From positions 1-64,000 of the forward strand of contig NZ_BQYJ01000013.1 of assembly GCF_023168165.1 (NCBI RefSeq): 64,000 nt of DNA, written 5' to 3'. Made by a program: the position numbers and the translations under genes. The stretch is from Niallia sp. NCCP-28. GTDB lineage: Bacteria; Bacillota; Bacilli; Bacillales; Cytobacillaceae. The notes under the pieces were generated by a model. The model saw only the letters and a list, made by a program, of their open reading frames with translations, had not been told where the DNA came from and did not search any database. This document shows, in pieces, positions 56,613-63,998 of this stretch (position 1 is the stretch's first letter; each line of letters opens with the position of its first letter).

Positions 56613-58025
56613 ATGTCTTCTTTTTTATTACCTATTTCTTTATTAATAAAATTAATTTTTACTCTAGAAAGTACATCTTTCTTAAGATATTTGGGTAGTA
56701 ATTATTATTTTAGTAAAATACCAATATATATTTATATAATTTTTGTTATAGTATCAATTTTTTTTGGTGGATATATTAAATTAAAAGGTTTACTTAGCAA
56801 AAAAGTTATATTCTTTACAATTTTTATACTATGTTTACAATATATTGCCATGTCATTAAGCTATTTAAGAATTGGTGAGAGTATATTAAATCTCAACCTA
56901 ACTAAGAACTATTTTAATTTAATTATTTTAACGTTGGTGATTTTTGGACATTATTTAGTTGTTAGAATGACTATTAAAAACAAAAGCGATATAAACAAAT
57001 TTTTGAGCGGATATGTTATCACTTTATTTCTTTTATTAATGGTTTCCTATATTCAACTACTATATCTATTTTTTCCTAATGTGTTTTCTAATGCAGTTAA
57101 TTTTATGGGTATTTACCTTGAAGAAAAGAATTTTGGAAATATAGAGTATTATGCTCTAGGTAGTTATGTGCAAACTTTAAAAAGACTCAATGGGTTTAAT
57201 AGTGAGGCTGGTTATTTAGCAAGTCAACTTTTAATAATATTTGTACCCTTTTTATTGTCTTCAATTAAAAATAAAAATAATATCTTCTTACCCAAAATAA
57301 AATATAGTTATTTGTTTCTTTATATAATTTTACTGTTAATAATAATTATTCTATTTTTCGCCAAAACTACTACTGGGATACTTGCAATTGGAATAATTAT
57401 AATATCTCTTTGGTTGATTTTACCACTTAAGAGGAAATTAATAATATTTTATGTGTTATTAATTTTTGGCGCATTTAGTTATTTTATGTATATGACTAAT
57501 AGCTATGTTTATGAAATTCTTAATTCTTTTTTATTTAATAAAGCAGGTGATTCTTCTGCTAACAGAGCAGGAGGGACATTGGCTTTAATCAAAACATATT
57601 TCCAAAATATTGTTTTAGGAACAGGTTGGAATTTTCATAGCTACTATTTATTTAAAAATGTTCCTTACTGGGCAACTCAAAATAATGAGTTCATGATGTG
57701 GTTGAATGAGCGTCATAGTTATCCTATATTAAACTTATTCTTTGGCATTTTATCTGAATTTGGAACCGTAAGTGTGCTAATTATAACTATTTATGTATAT
57801 AGGTTGTTAAAGTTTTATAAGGATCTTAGTGAGAAAGTGTTCTTTATAGATCCTGAGGAATATAAGTTTATAATTACAATAAGGGATGCATTAAAGTACT
57901 ATATTTCTTTTGCAATTATTATCTCGTTATGTTCCTTTTATCTATGGTACTCAAGTATGTATTTAATTCTTTTTTTCTTTTTTATAGTACTACGTCAACT
58001 TCTCAAGGAAAAATACAATGAATAA
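56613..58025 (+). CDS. O-antigen/polysaccharide polymerase (Wzy-like)
   Basis: A 470-residue protein with about ten to twelve membrane segments and one large outer loop (~305-365: RAGGTLALIKTYFQNIVLGT, NEFMMWLNERHSYP) as in Wzy polymerases and O-antigen ligases. It should join the repeat units exported by the flippase. ATG at 56613 has GAGGTA upstream. The call rests on topology and location, since these proteins share little sequence. Confidence 0.78.
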   Translation: MSSFLLPISLLIKLIFTLESTSFLRYLGSNYYFSKIPIYIYIIFVIVSIFFGGYIKLKGLLSKKVIFFTIFILCLQYIAMSLSYLRIGESILNLNLTKNYFNLIILTLVIFGHYLVVRMTIKNKSDINKFLSGYVITLFLLLMVSYIQLLYLFFPNVFSNAVNFMGIYLEEKNFGNIEYYALGSYVQTLKRLNGFNSEAGYLASQLLIIFVPFLLSSIKNKNNIFLPKIKYSYLFLYIILLLIIIILFFAKTTTGILAIGIIIISLWLILPLKRKLIIFYVLLIFGAFSYFMYMTNSYVYEILNSFLFNKAGDSSANRAGGTLALIKTYFQNIVLGTGWNFHSYYLFKNVPYWATQNNEFMMWLNERHSYPILNLFFGILSEFGTVSVLIITIYVYRLLKFYKDLSEKVFFIDPEEYKFIITIRDALKYYISFAIIISLCSFYLWYSSMYLILFFFFIVLRQLLKEKYNE

Positions 58026-58046
58026 TTTTTAAAGTTTTTGAATGAA

Positions 58047-58093
58047 ATGGTATTAGAATAACTTATGAAATTTTATAGGAATTCTAATACCAT
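58047..58093. terminator. 13-bp hairpin after the polymerase gene
   Basis: ATGGTATTAGAAT and ATTCTAATACCAT pair perfectly around 21 bases. No T-run follows, so it may stabilise the mRNA end rather than terminate. Confidence 0.5.
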
Positions 58094-58225
58094 AGGTTGA
58101 GTATTTCGAATAATTAATTATTTTTTGTAATTTTTCAAATTTTCTATATCTGTAAATAGATTATGAAGCTTTATACTAACTAATGAAATTTAATTTTGAG
58201 ATAATATAATGGAGGCTCTTATTTT

Positions 58226-59518
58226 ATGAAGAGAAAGCCAATTAATATTACAATATTAATTGCAGTATTAATTGCAGTATTAATTGCAATATTAATATCT
58301 ATGTTTAAAGAGAAAGAGGAAAACGATATAATTTATAAAAAACAAAATCAGGATGAAAGGAATTTAAATGAAAGAATATCAGTAACAACGGATAATTACA
58401 ATCAAGATGTTGATGTTAGCAAACTAAAAAATTATACAAATATAGCAAGAGAATCTTTATATTGGCACCATATAGAAAAGACAAAAGGAATATATGATTT
58501 TACTAAATTTGATTCTTATAACGCTAGATTAATTGCTAATGGAGTAAAACCATGGTATATACTGGGATACTCAAATGTATTATATACAAATAGTAGTAAC
58601 CACTTTGCGGCTATTTCAACAGAAGATGCTAAACAGGGATTTATTAACTATGCTAAGGCAAGTGCATATAGATATAAAGGCCAGGGTAATATTTATGAAA
58701 TTTTTAATGAGGCTAATTCCTCACAATATTGGAATCCACAGACAAATGTTTCTACAGATTTAGCAGATTTAATAAAGAGAACTAGTAAAGAAATAAAAGC
58801 AATTGATCCAACGGCAACTATAGTAGCACCTTCTATTTCAAAAATTGATTTGAATTTTTTACAATCATTATTTGAAAAGGGAATATTGGATTATGTTGAT
58901 GCTATAGCGATTCATCCTTATCGAAAAGAAAATCCCGAAAGTGTAATAAGTGGATATGCAAGTTTAAAAGCGTTGATTTCTATATATACGAATAGAAATA
59001 TTCAATTGTTAAATGGAGAATGGGGATATTCAACTCCATTAAATTGGAATGGACAAGGTAACCAGGCTGTTGTAGATTTAGATACACAAGCAAAATTTTA
59101 TCCACGTATGGTAATGGTTGATATATTATCAGGTGTATATATTACTAATCTTTTTATGTATGAAGACCGAGGGCATAACGAGATGCTAGTAGAAGACAAT
59201 TTTGGATTAATTAGGGATGACGGTATTACAGAAAAACCTGTTGCTATAAGTTTACGTCTTTTAAAGGACATTTTGGGAGAGTTTCACTTTATTAAAAGAT
59301 TACCAAATACAAACAAAGATGATTATGTTCTTCTATTTAAAAATAAGGATGGGAAATTAGCATATGTAGCATGGACAACTAGTGATAAGCATAACTTTAC
59401 TTTTTCTAAAAAGGTATATGGAAATGTTATTCACCTTGATTCATCTGGAAAAAAGGAAAAAATAAAAAGTAATCTAATTCAATTAACTGATACTATAAAA
59501 GTTATACTATGCGATTAA
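58226..59518 (+). CDS. Membrane-anchored TIM-barrel glycoside hydrolase (GH39/PslG-like)
   Basis: A 430-residue protein with an N-terminal anchor (~6-27) and an extracytoplasmic clan-A type barrel. The acid/base glutamate is in YEIFNEANSSQYW and the nucleophile in QLLNGEWGYST, positioned like PslG and GH39 enzymes. WHHIEKTKGIYDFTKFD and AIHPYRKENPE support the fold. PslG-like hydrolases in EPS loci trim or release polymer. GGAGG at 58211-58215 precedes ATG 58226. Last gene of the locus; IS21 debris starts two bases after its stop. Confidence 0.83.
   Translation: MKRKPINITILIAVLIAVLIAILISMFKEKEENDIIYKKQNQDERNLNERISVTTDNYNQDVDVSKLKNYTNIARESLYWHHIEKTKGIYDFTKFDSYNARLIANGVKPWYILGYSNVLYTNSSNHFAAISTEDAKQGFINYAKASAYRYKGQGNIYEIFNEANSSQYWNPQTNVSTDLADLIKRTSKEIKAIDPTATIVAPSISKIDLNFLQSLFEKGILDYVDAIAIHPYRKENPESVISGYASLKALISIYTNRNIQLLNGEWGYSTPLNWNGQGNQAVVDLDTQAKFYPRMVMVDILSGVYITNLFMYEDRGHNEMLVEDNFGLIRDDGITEKPVAISLRLLKDILGEFHFIKRLPNTNKDDYVLLFKNKDGKLAYVAWTTSDKHNFTFSKKVYGNVIHLDSSGKKEKIKSNLIQLTDTIKVILCD
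58255..58290 (+). repeat. Three 12-bp tandem repeats inside the membrane anchor
   Basis: ATTAATTGCAGT twice and ATTAATTGCAAT once encode successive Leu-Ile-Ala-Val/Ile units of the anchor. Gain or loss of a unit keeps the frame and changes the anchor by four residues. Confidence 0.85.
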
Positions 59519-59520
59519 AG

Positions 59521-59730
59521 TTAAGTGATAGTTAATGTCAATTTTACTTTAGCAGTTACAAAAGTCTTGTGATAAGGAAATCTAGCCCACTTCATTCGTC
59601 TTTCTATACTTTTTTCTTTTCTTTTATTCAACTCAAAATGAGTGATTGCTTCAAGAAGTTCTAGATAAGTCCACGATACTTGCTCTGCTTCTCGAAGGAG
59701 TCTAGGAAGCTCCTCCGCTGTTTCAGCAGA
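59521..59730 (-). pseudogene. IS21-family istB (ATP-binding helper) remnant
   Basis: The minus strand encodes ETAEELPRLLREAEQVSWTY, LELLEAITHFELNKRKEKSI and ERRMKWARFPYHKTF, the N-terminal region of IstB proteins. There is no start codon, no Walker A/B ATPase part, and the frame ends in unrelated residues at 59521. No istA or IS ends were found. It marks an old insertion at the end of the EPS locus. Confidence 0.8.
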
Positions 59731-60286
59731 AGTGTAAAAGGAAAACGAGTAGAAAGTGTAAAAAGCGAAATCTATACAAATGTACTTTGTGAGAAAAAGT
59801 ATTTCTTTCTAAAATTGGTTGAATTAGGGATTTACTGTTATACTCAAACCAATAAAGGATTATGGGTGAGGTTGTGCTATGGATGAATTAATGAAACTAG
59901 TTGACGAAGAATTCTGGAGCCTGCCCCCTGCTACGGTAATATTTTAATGCACTGGAGGACAGGCATACTAGCCATATCTTCACTACATATGATGAAGAAG
60001 GAAATGAAGTGGATCCAGAAATAAAACGGTAAAATTAGAGTAGCTATGAGGGCTGGATATACGGTTATTCGTGATGCATACCAGGAGTTGCGCTTATTTT
60101 TTATAATTTGGGTTTACACATAAAAAGAAGTTTTCGATACGTTTCTAAACATATTTTAATAGTTTTAGTGTTTCTTCGCATTTTTTAAAGAATATATATA
60201 CATAATTTTTAACTGACTCTTTAAATTTGCTATAATTGTTTTCAAGAAGAAATACTACTATGTTACTATTAAGGAGATTTTTTATC
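59731..60286. other. Decayed region with gene debris
   Basis: No intact gene. A frame starting ATG at 59880 with GAGGT upstream (MDELMKLVDEEF) runs into the hairpin repeat at 59916; after it, YDEEGNEVDPEIKR ends at a stop at about 60032. This looks like a small gene interrupted by the repeat. Its family is not recognisable. Confidence 0.4.
59916..59968 (+). repeat. CCTGCCCCC hairpin repeat, copy 1
   Basis: GGAGCCTGCCCCCTGCTACG, GTAATATTTTAATGCA, then GGAGGACAGGCATAC. The arms pair imperfectly. Related copies lie at 62887 and 63943. Confidence 0.75.
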
Positions 60287-60591
60287 TTGAAAAAAATTCT
60301 AATTATAACCAATAAAATAGACTTAACTAGTGATTATCTTATCGATAAATTTTCAGATAAATTCAATTTTTTTCGTTTTAATACGGACCGTTTTTTTGAC
60401 TATAACATTGAAATTACACCGTCTGGGACATATATAGATACGCAGAAGGAAACTTTTCTCTAAATGTATCTTTATGTGACGCCTTATATTACCGAAAAAT
60501 TACCTTACCTAATTTAGATGTTTACGATATTAAATACAGATACTTGATGCAAAGAGAAATGTTGACAGTAATTGATGGAATTGAGGAGTAA
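60287..60591 (+). pseudogene. Truncated, frameshifted N-terminal part of an ATP-grasp peptide maturase
   Basis: TTG at 60287 with AAGGAG at 60271-60276 begins MKKILIITNKIDLTSDYLID and continues FNFFRFNTDRF. A frameshift near 60445-60455 shifts into FSLNVSLCDALYYRKITLPN and MQREMLTVIDGIEE, ending at 60591. This pattern (RFNTD, then a YxRxxLP segment and a helix) is the pre-ATP-grasp domain of MvdD/graspetide-type RiPP maturases. The ATP-grasp domain is gone; a hairpin repeat starts one base after the stop. No precursor peptide was found. Confidence 0.68.
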
Positions 60592-60641
60592 AGTGTTAGG
60601 CACCCTAAAAGGACATTTGTTTATAAGAGGTGCCTGACACT
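60592..60641. repeat. GTGTCAGGCACC hairpin repeat, copy 1
   Basis: AGTGTTAGGCACC (60592-60604) and GGTGCCTGACACT (60629-60641) flank a 24-base spacer and are followed by TTTTATTT. Copy 2 at 61748-61797 differs at a few bases. Such palindromes resemble REP-type hairpins; no Y1 transposase is present. Confidence 0.85.
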
Positions 60642-60703
60642 TTTATTTCCATATCTTGAAAAAGAATATTCTGATATCTTATGATACTTTGTTTTGATAC
60701 CTT

Positions 60704-61177
60704 CTATTCCATCTCTTCTTGTAGTGCCTTTTTGCATTGCCAAGTGCGGTACATTTGTTTGTCTAATATATAATGGGATTCTTTTCGTTTTAATTCAAAG
60801 CCGTTTTTGAACAGGATGACAGAGCGATGGTTGCCTTTGGCTGGTTTTATTTCATTAACATGGCGGAAGAAGATCCAGCAGCAGTCTTGTTGGCTTGGGG
60901 AGGTAGTAGGGAAGGCATAGATGTCTTTTAGTGGGTCAATGGGAATGGGGATTTTCTTTTGAAAACCTGTTAGGAAGGTCATGGCCCTGCGACGTCCGTT
61001 GTATTCTGCACCTCCAAATTTTGCCGCTAATTTAATTAGTTCGAATGGAGGGGTTTTTACATAGAGGGTTCTGTCTTCTTCGATTACGATTGTTTGGTAG
61101 TCGGTGTGGTATGCTGGCAGTAAAGCTAGTGTTTGTTTGTTGATTTTGTAAGTTGGAAGAATAATAGTTGTTGTCAT
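60704..61177 (-). CDS. comK: Competence transcription factor ComK family, short C-terminus
   Basis: A 157-residue ComK-like protein. LALLPAYHTDYQTIVIEEDR, GGAEYNGRRRAMTFLTGFQK, IPIPIDPLKDIYAFPTTSPS, the Cys-Trp-Ile block QQDCCWIFF and MYRTW follow the ComK pattern. B. subtilis ComK has 192 residues; here the protein stops shortly after the Tyr-Arg-Thr segment and lacks the region with the FMLYP-type MecA-binding signal. ComK activates DNA-uptake genes. ATG at 61177 follows AAAGGAG. An AAAA/TTTT pair spaced by six bases at 61256-61269 is a weak ComK-box-like match. Confidence 0.85.
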   Translation of the reverse strand: MTTTIILPTYKINKQTLALLPAYHTDYQTIVIEEDRTLYVKTPPFELIKLAAKFGGAEYNGRRRAMTFLTGFQKKIPIPIDPLKDIYAFPTTSPSQQDCCWIFFRHVNEIKPAKGNHRSVILFKNGFELKRKESHYILDKQMYRTWQCKKALQEEME

Positions 61178-61373
61178 TAATGAGCTCCTTTACGGGGATT
61201 TTCGAGATAATTTGATAGCATAAGAATCGGATGCTGAAGGAGAGTTTTGTTGTTTAAAACACAGATTTTTCTAGATGTAGAAGTAAGAATAGAAATTTGG
61301 ATTAGTTGAATATGTGAAATCATGAGCAAATGAAACGGGTTATTTCCCTATAAAAAAGTAGTTGCTGAACTTA

Positions 61374-61640
61374 CTATTTTTCTTTTATAGGGAATTGCTC
61401 ATTTAATTCCTTTTCAACCGATTGAAGGAATTGATTGGAGTTAATGCCTAACGCTTTGAGAAGTAAATGAAAGGTTTTTAATTTAGGATGAGCTTCTCCG
61501 CGTTCAATCTTTCCGATATGGTTATACGATACGCCAGATCTATACTCTAGTTCTTCTCTTGACCAATTATGTTCCATTCGAGCCGCTCGAAGGCGCATTC
61601 CTACTAAACGACAATAATTTGCATCCTTCTTATCCATCAT
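61374..61640 (-). CDS. XRE-family helix-turn-helix regulator
   Basis: An 88-residue single-domain repressor-like protein. The HTH is WSREELEYRSGVSYNHIGKI followed by ERGEAHPKLKTFHLLLKALG. ATG at 61640 has GAGG at 61645-61648; the frame open to 61688 is unsupported. It lies upstream of comK on the same strand, about 200 bases apart, and could influence it, but no operator is evident. Confidence 0.85.
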   Translation of the reverse strand: MMDKKDANYCRLVGMRLRAARMEHNWSREELEYRSGVSYNHIGKIERGEAHPKLKTFHLLLKALGINSNQFLQSVEKELNEQFPIKEK

Positions 61641-61747
61641 TATGCCTCTTTTTTTCTCATTATCTAATGCAGAAAAAAAGAGGTACACAATCTATAGGAA
61701 TGATTTTTACATTAAATGGTATTTGTTATAAAAATATTTAAATATAT

Positions 61748-61797
61748 AGTGTCAGGCACCCTAAAGGGACATTTGTTCATAAGAGGTGCCTGACACT
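61748..61797. repeat. GTGTCAGGCACC hairpin repeat, copy 2
   Basis: AGTGTCAGGCACC (61748-61760) pairs perfectly with GGTGCCTGACACT (61785-61797); TTTTATTT follows. The spacer (CTAAAGGGACATTTG...) is nearly that of copy 1. Confidence 0.88.
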
Positions 61798-61906
61798 TTT
61801 ATTTTATAACTGTTCTTATTGTACTATTTGGGATAGTTAAAGAAGGAGTTTTATAAATAGAAATTGAATTTAAAACATATTCATCCAAAATTTAGGTGGG
61901 AATGAA

Positions 61907-62344
61907 ATGTGGAAAGAATATGTAAATTCTATTTCGAAGGAACATCACTTTAAAGATCCTGCAACAAAGTTTGAGATTACTCAAATTCAAAAAGAATTAA
62001 ATATTGTATTACCAGAAGAATTAGCCGCCTTATTTAATGAAACAAATGGTATATTCGACAACTGGAATTGTCCTTTGATTTGGTCAACTCCCCAAATTAT
62101 TAAAGACAATCTATTTTTTAGAAATTTTGAAGATTATAGAGATATTTATATGCCATTTGATAATCTATTCTTTTTTTCAGACGCAGGTAATGGCGATTTA
62201 TTTTGTTATGCAATATTAAAAAACGGGACCATTGAAAAAAAAGATATTTATGTTTGGAATCACGAGGATGATAGTCGAACCTGGGTAGCAGCTTCATTAA
62301 AACATTTTATTGAAGGTTGGATTACTGGTAACATTGGTGTTTAG
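61907..62344 (+). CDS. SMI1/KNR4 (SUKH) family immunity-type protein
   Basis: A 145-residue SUKH-fold protein. FEITQIQKELNIVLPEELAA, LFNETNGIFDNW, LFFFSDAGNGDLFCY and YVWNHEDDSRTWVA are the conserved SUKH motifs. Such proteins commonly neutralise toxin domains of LXG/WXG or contact-dependent toxins. No toxin gene remains in the window, so this is an orphan immunity gene or an isolated intracellular SUKH protein. The ATG at 61907 follows AGGTGGGAAT. Confidence 0.88.
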   Translation: MWKEYVNSISKEHHFKDPATKFEITQIQKELNIVLPEELAALFNETNGIFDNWNCPLIWSTPQIIKDNLFFRNFEDYRDIYMPFDNLFFFSDAGNGDLFCYAILKNGTIEKKDIYVWNHEDDSRTWVAASLKHFIEGWITGNIGV

Positions 62345-62438
62345 TTGGTTGGAAAAAAGGAATTTGTGAAGAATTACACTTAAAGTGAAGGGTGCTTGAG
62401 TTCATGGAATGATGGATTAATTTATAGGGGGTGTTTAA

Positions 62439-62654
62439 GTGTAAGATAACAAAGAAACTCCTGGTCAAAAAAGAGAGAGATTAAGACATAAAGAATTAAA
62501 AAACAATCCAACGGGGAATATGAACGATACTTTTAATAGAGCAAACAGTGGCGGTCTTGCAGATTTAGTAGGTAGTTTAGGTTGGAAAGGTACGGGGATA
62601 CTTATGCTTGTAATCATAATAGGATTTATAATTGCTTCAATTTTCTTAAACTAA
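62439..62654 (+). pseudogene. DUF6366-like small membrane protein gene with a stop at codon 2
   Basis: From 62445 the frame encodes DNKETPGQKRERLRHKELKN, NPTGNMNDTFNRANSGGLAD and LVGSLGWKGTGILMLVIIIG with a C-terminal membrane helix, 69 codons in all. This matches the small DUF6366 proteins found in Bacillus toxin/immunity neighbourhoods. The only well-placed start, GTG at 62439 behind GGGGGTG, is followed directly by TAA. Either the gene is dead by one nonsense mutation or it uses ATG 62520 and a shortened product. Confidence 0.7.
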
Positions 62655-63027
62655 CGGAAGCTTTAGTAAAAAAAGCAATCATAATTAATAAGCCAGAATA
62701 TACAAGATTTTATGCAACTCATGTATATTGCGGCTTATTTTTAATTCAAAAAATACACTGCCATAAGCGACCTTTCTTAATTTTAAAATACAGTTATTCG
62801 AAGATTGGTAGGATCAATGGAATTGGATGGGTAAATTTAGCAGAATTAGGAACAGTCCTTCATAAGGATAACAATTCTGAAGATGACCCCCGCTACGGTG
62901 ATACTTTAATGAACCGGAAGAAAGGCACACGATTTAACTTTATTATTGTTTGAATATTACGAAAGAAAAGAGGAAAATTATGTTTAATATATATTATTGA
63001 AATAAAAATTAAAAAGAGTGATGTTTT
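62655..63027. other. Gap with a CCCCCGCTACGG repeat copy
   Basis: No convincing gene. CCCCCGCTACGGTGATACTT TAATG (62887-62911) repeats the block seen at 59924 and 63951, followed by a related AAAGGCACAC. A weak reading frame crosses the whole gap but begins inside the DUF6366 gene in another frame and ends inside the repeat, so it is not annotated. Confidence 0.6.
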
Positions 63028-63563
63028 ATGAGGAGAATTTTCGCAATTTTAACATTATTTACATCGTGTGCATTTACTACAATTAGTCCAGTAAATGCAC
63101 AAGGCAATTATCGAGGTGGTGATTTATTAGACTCTGAAACTGATATGCCGTCAAATAACATTAATGCTGAGATTTCTAGTCTATTTGGTCCTCCTAGCTG
63201 CAACCAAGTTTTTCTCATAGTGTTGCAACAATACCTATGCAAGTCGCAAAACTTTCAGGTGACTTAAGATCTTTGATGTGGGGATTTAATTTAACCTCTT
63301 CGGCTAAAGCACATCTTGGTCCAATTGTAGTAGTTACTATGCCTTCTGCAACAGTAAATGGTACAGCTATAAATCCGCCTTACCAAGCTCATTCAGAAGG
63401 ATCTTTATATAATTTTTATGGTAGCTTAAAGAATTATCAAACCATTAAGGGTTCTAAAAAATCACTTGGAAAAGGTGATATAGTTAGTCTTAGTTGGTAT
63501 ATAACTGGTTCAACCCTTGGGAAAACAGCTTATCGATACCAAACATGTAAAGTCACTAATTAA
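63028..63563 (+). pseudogene. Secreted protein gene with an internal frameshift
   Basis: ATG at 63028 gives a clear signal peptide (MRRIFAILTLFTSCAFTTIS, cleavage after VNA) and NYRGGDLLDSETDMPS. A shift near 63195-63215 moves the sense to the frame reading PSFSHSVATIPMQVAKLSGD, then MWGFNLTSSAKAHLGPIVVV and on to the stop at 63563, together about 178 codons. The mature part looks like a small beta-rich extracellular domain; no family is recognised. Sequencing error cannot be excluded. Confidence 0.65.
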
Positions 63564-63628
63564 ATAGTTTTACAATATCAATAGAGAGTCATGAGGAAAA
63601 AATAATCCATTAATGGGGTGATCACAAT

Positions 63629-63877
63629 ATGGAGATAAAATGGAAAAAAGAAGATGTTGTTTTTGATACATTAAGAGAATCTGAAGCATGGGCGGACTCC
63701 ATTTCAAATGAAATATATGGGAGAACTATTAGTGGGTATATAACTCCTGACTATAAAATTGCTTATGCCCTTGCATTTTTCTTAGGTTCAGTTCCTCATT
63801 TCATAGTTCATACAGAAAAAAAGATACTAAAGAATTCATTTATTTATAAAGTATGGGTGACCACTGTCCTTGATTAA
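63629..63877 (+). CDS. Hypothetical 82-residue protein
   Basis: ATG at 63629 follows GGGGTGAT. The product starts MEIKWKKEDVVFDTLRESEA, is soluble and slightly hydrophobic in the middle (YALAFFLGSVPHFIVH). It resembles nothing I know. It may be a short companion of the secreted gene or a truncated gene, as hairpin-repeat DNA begins about 60 bases later. Confidence 0.5.
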   Translation: MEIKWKKEDVVFDTLRESEAWADSISNEIYGRTISGYITPDYKIAYALAFFLGSVPHFIVHTEKKILKNSFIYKVWVTTVLD

Positions 63878-63942
63878 GGAAATTGGGGTCAGCCCCTTCA
63901 TAAGGGCAAAATGGGGGATTTGTTCTTTATAAAAGTAATTCT

Positions 63943-63998
63943 GGAGCCTGCCCCCCGCTACGGTGATACTTTAATGCAAAGGGGGATAGGCACACTAG
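63943..63998 (+). repeat. CCTGCCCCC hairpin repeat, copy 3
   Basis: GGAGCCTGCCCCCCGCTACG, GTGATACTTTAATGCAAA, GGGGGATAGGCACAC. Arms GCCTGCCCCC and GGGGGATAGGC pair almost fully. It reaches the window end, so its right border may be incomplete. GGGGTCAGCCCC at 63894-63905 just upstream is another GC-rich fragment of this kind. Confidence 0.8.

Noticed and set aside
59680-59886. Plus-strand frame of 68 codons
   Set aside because: It is antisense to the istB remnant at its start and lacks a ribosome site.
62582-62953. Plus-strand frame of 123 codons
   Set aside because: Its first part is the DUF6366 gene in another frame and its end lies inside the CCCCCGCTACGG repeat; no ribosome site.
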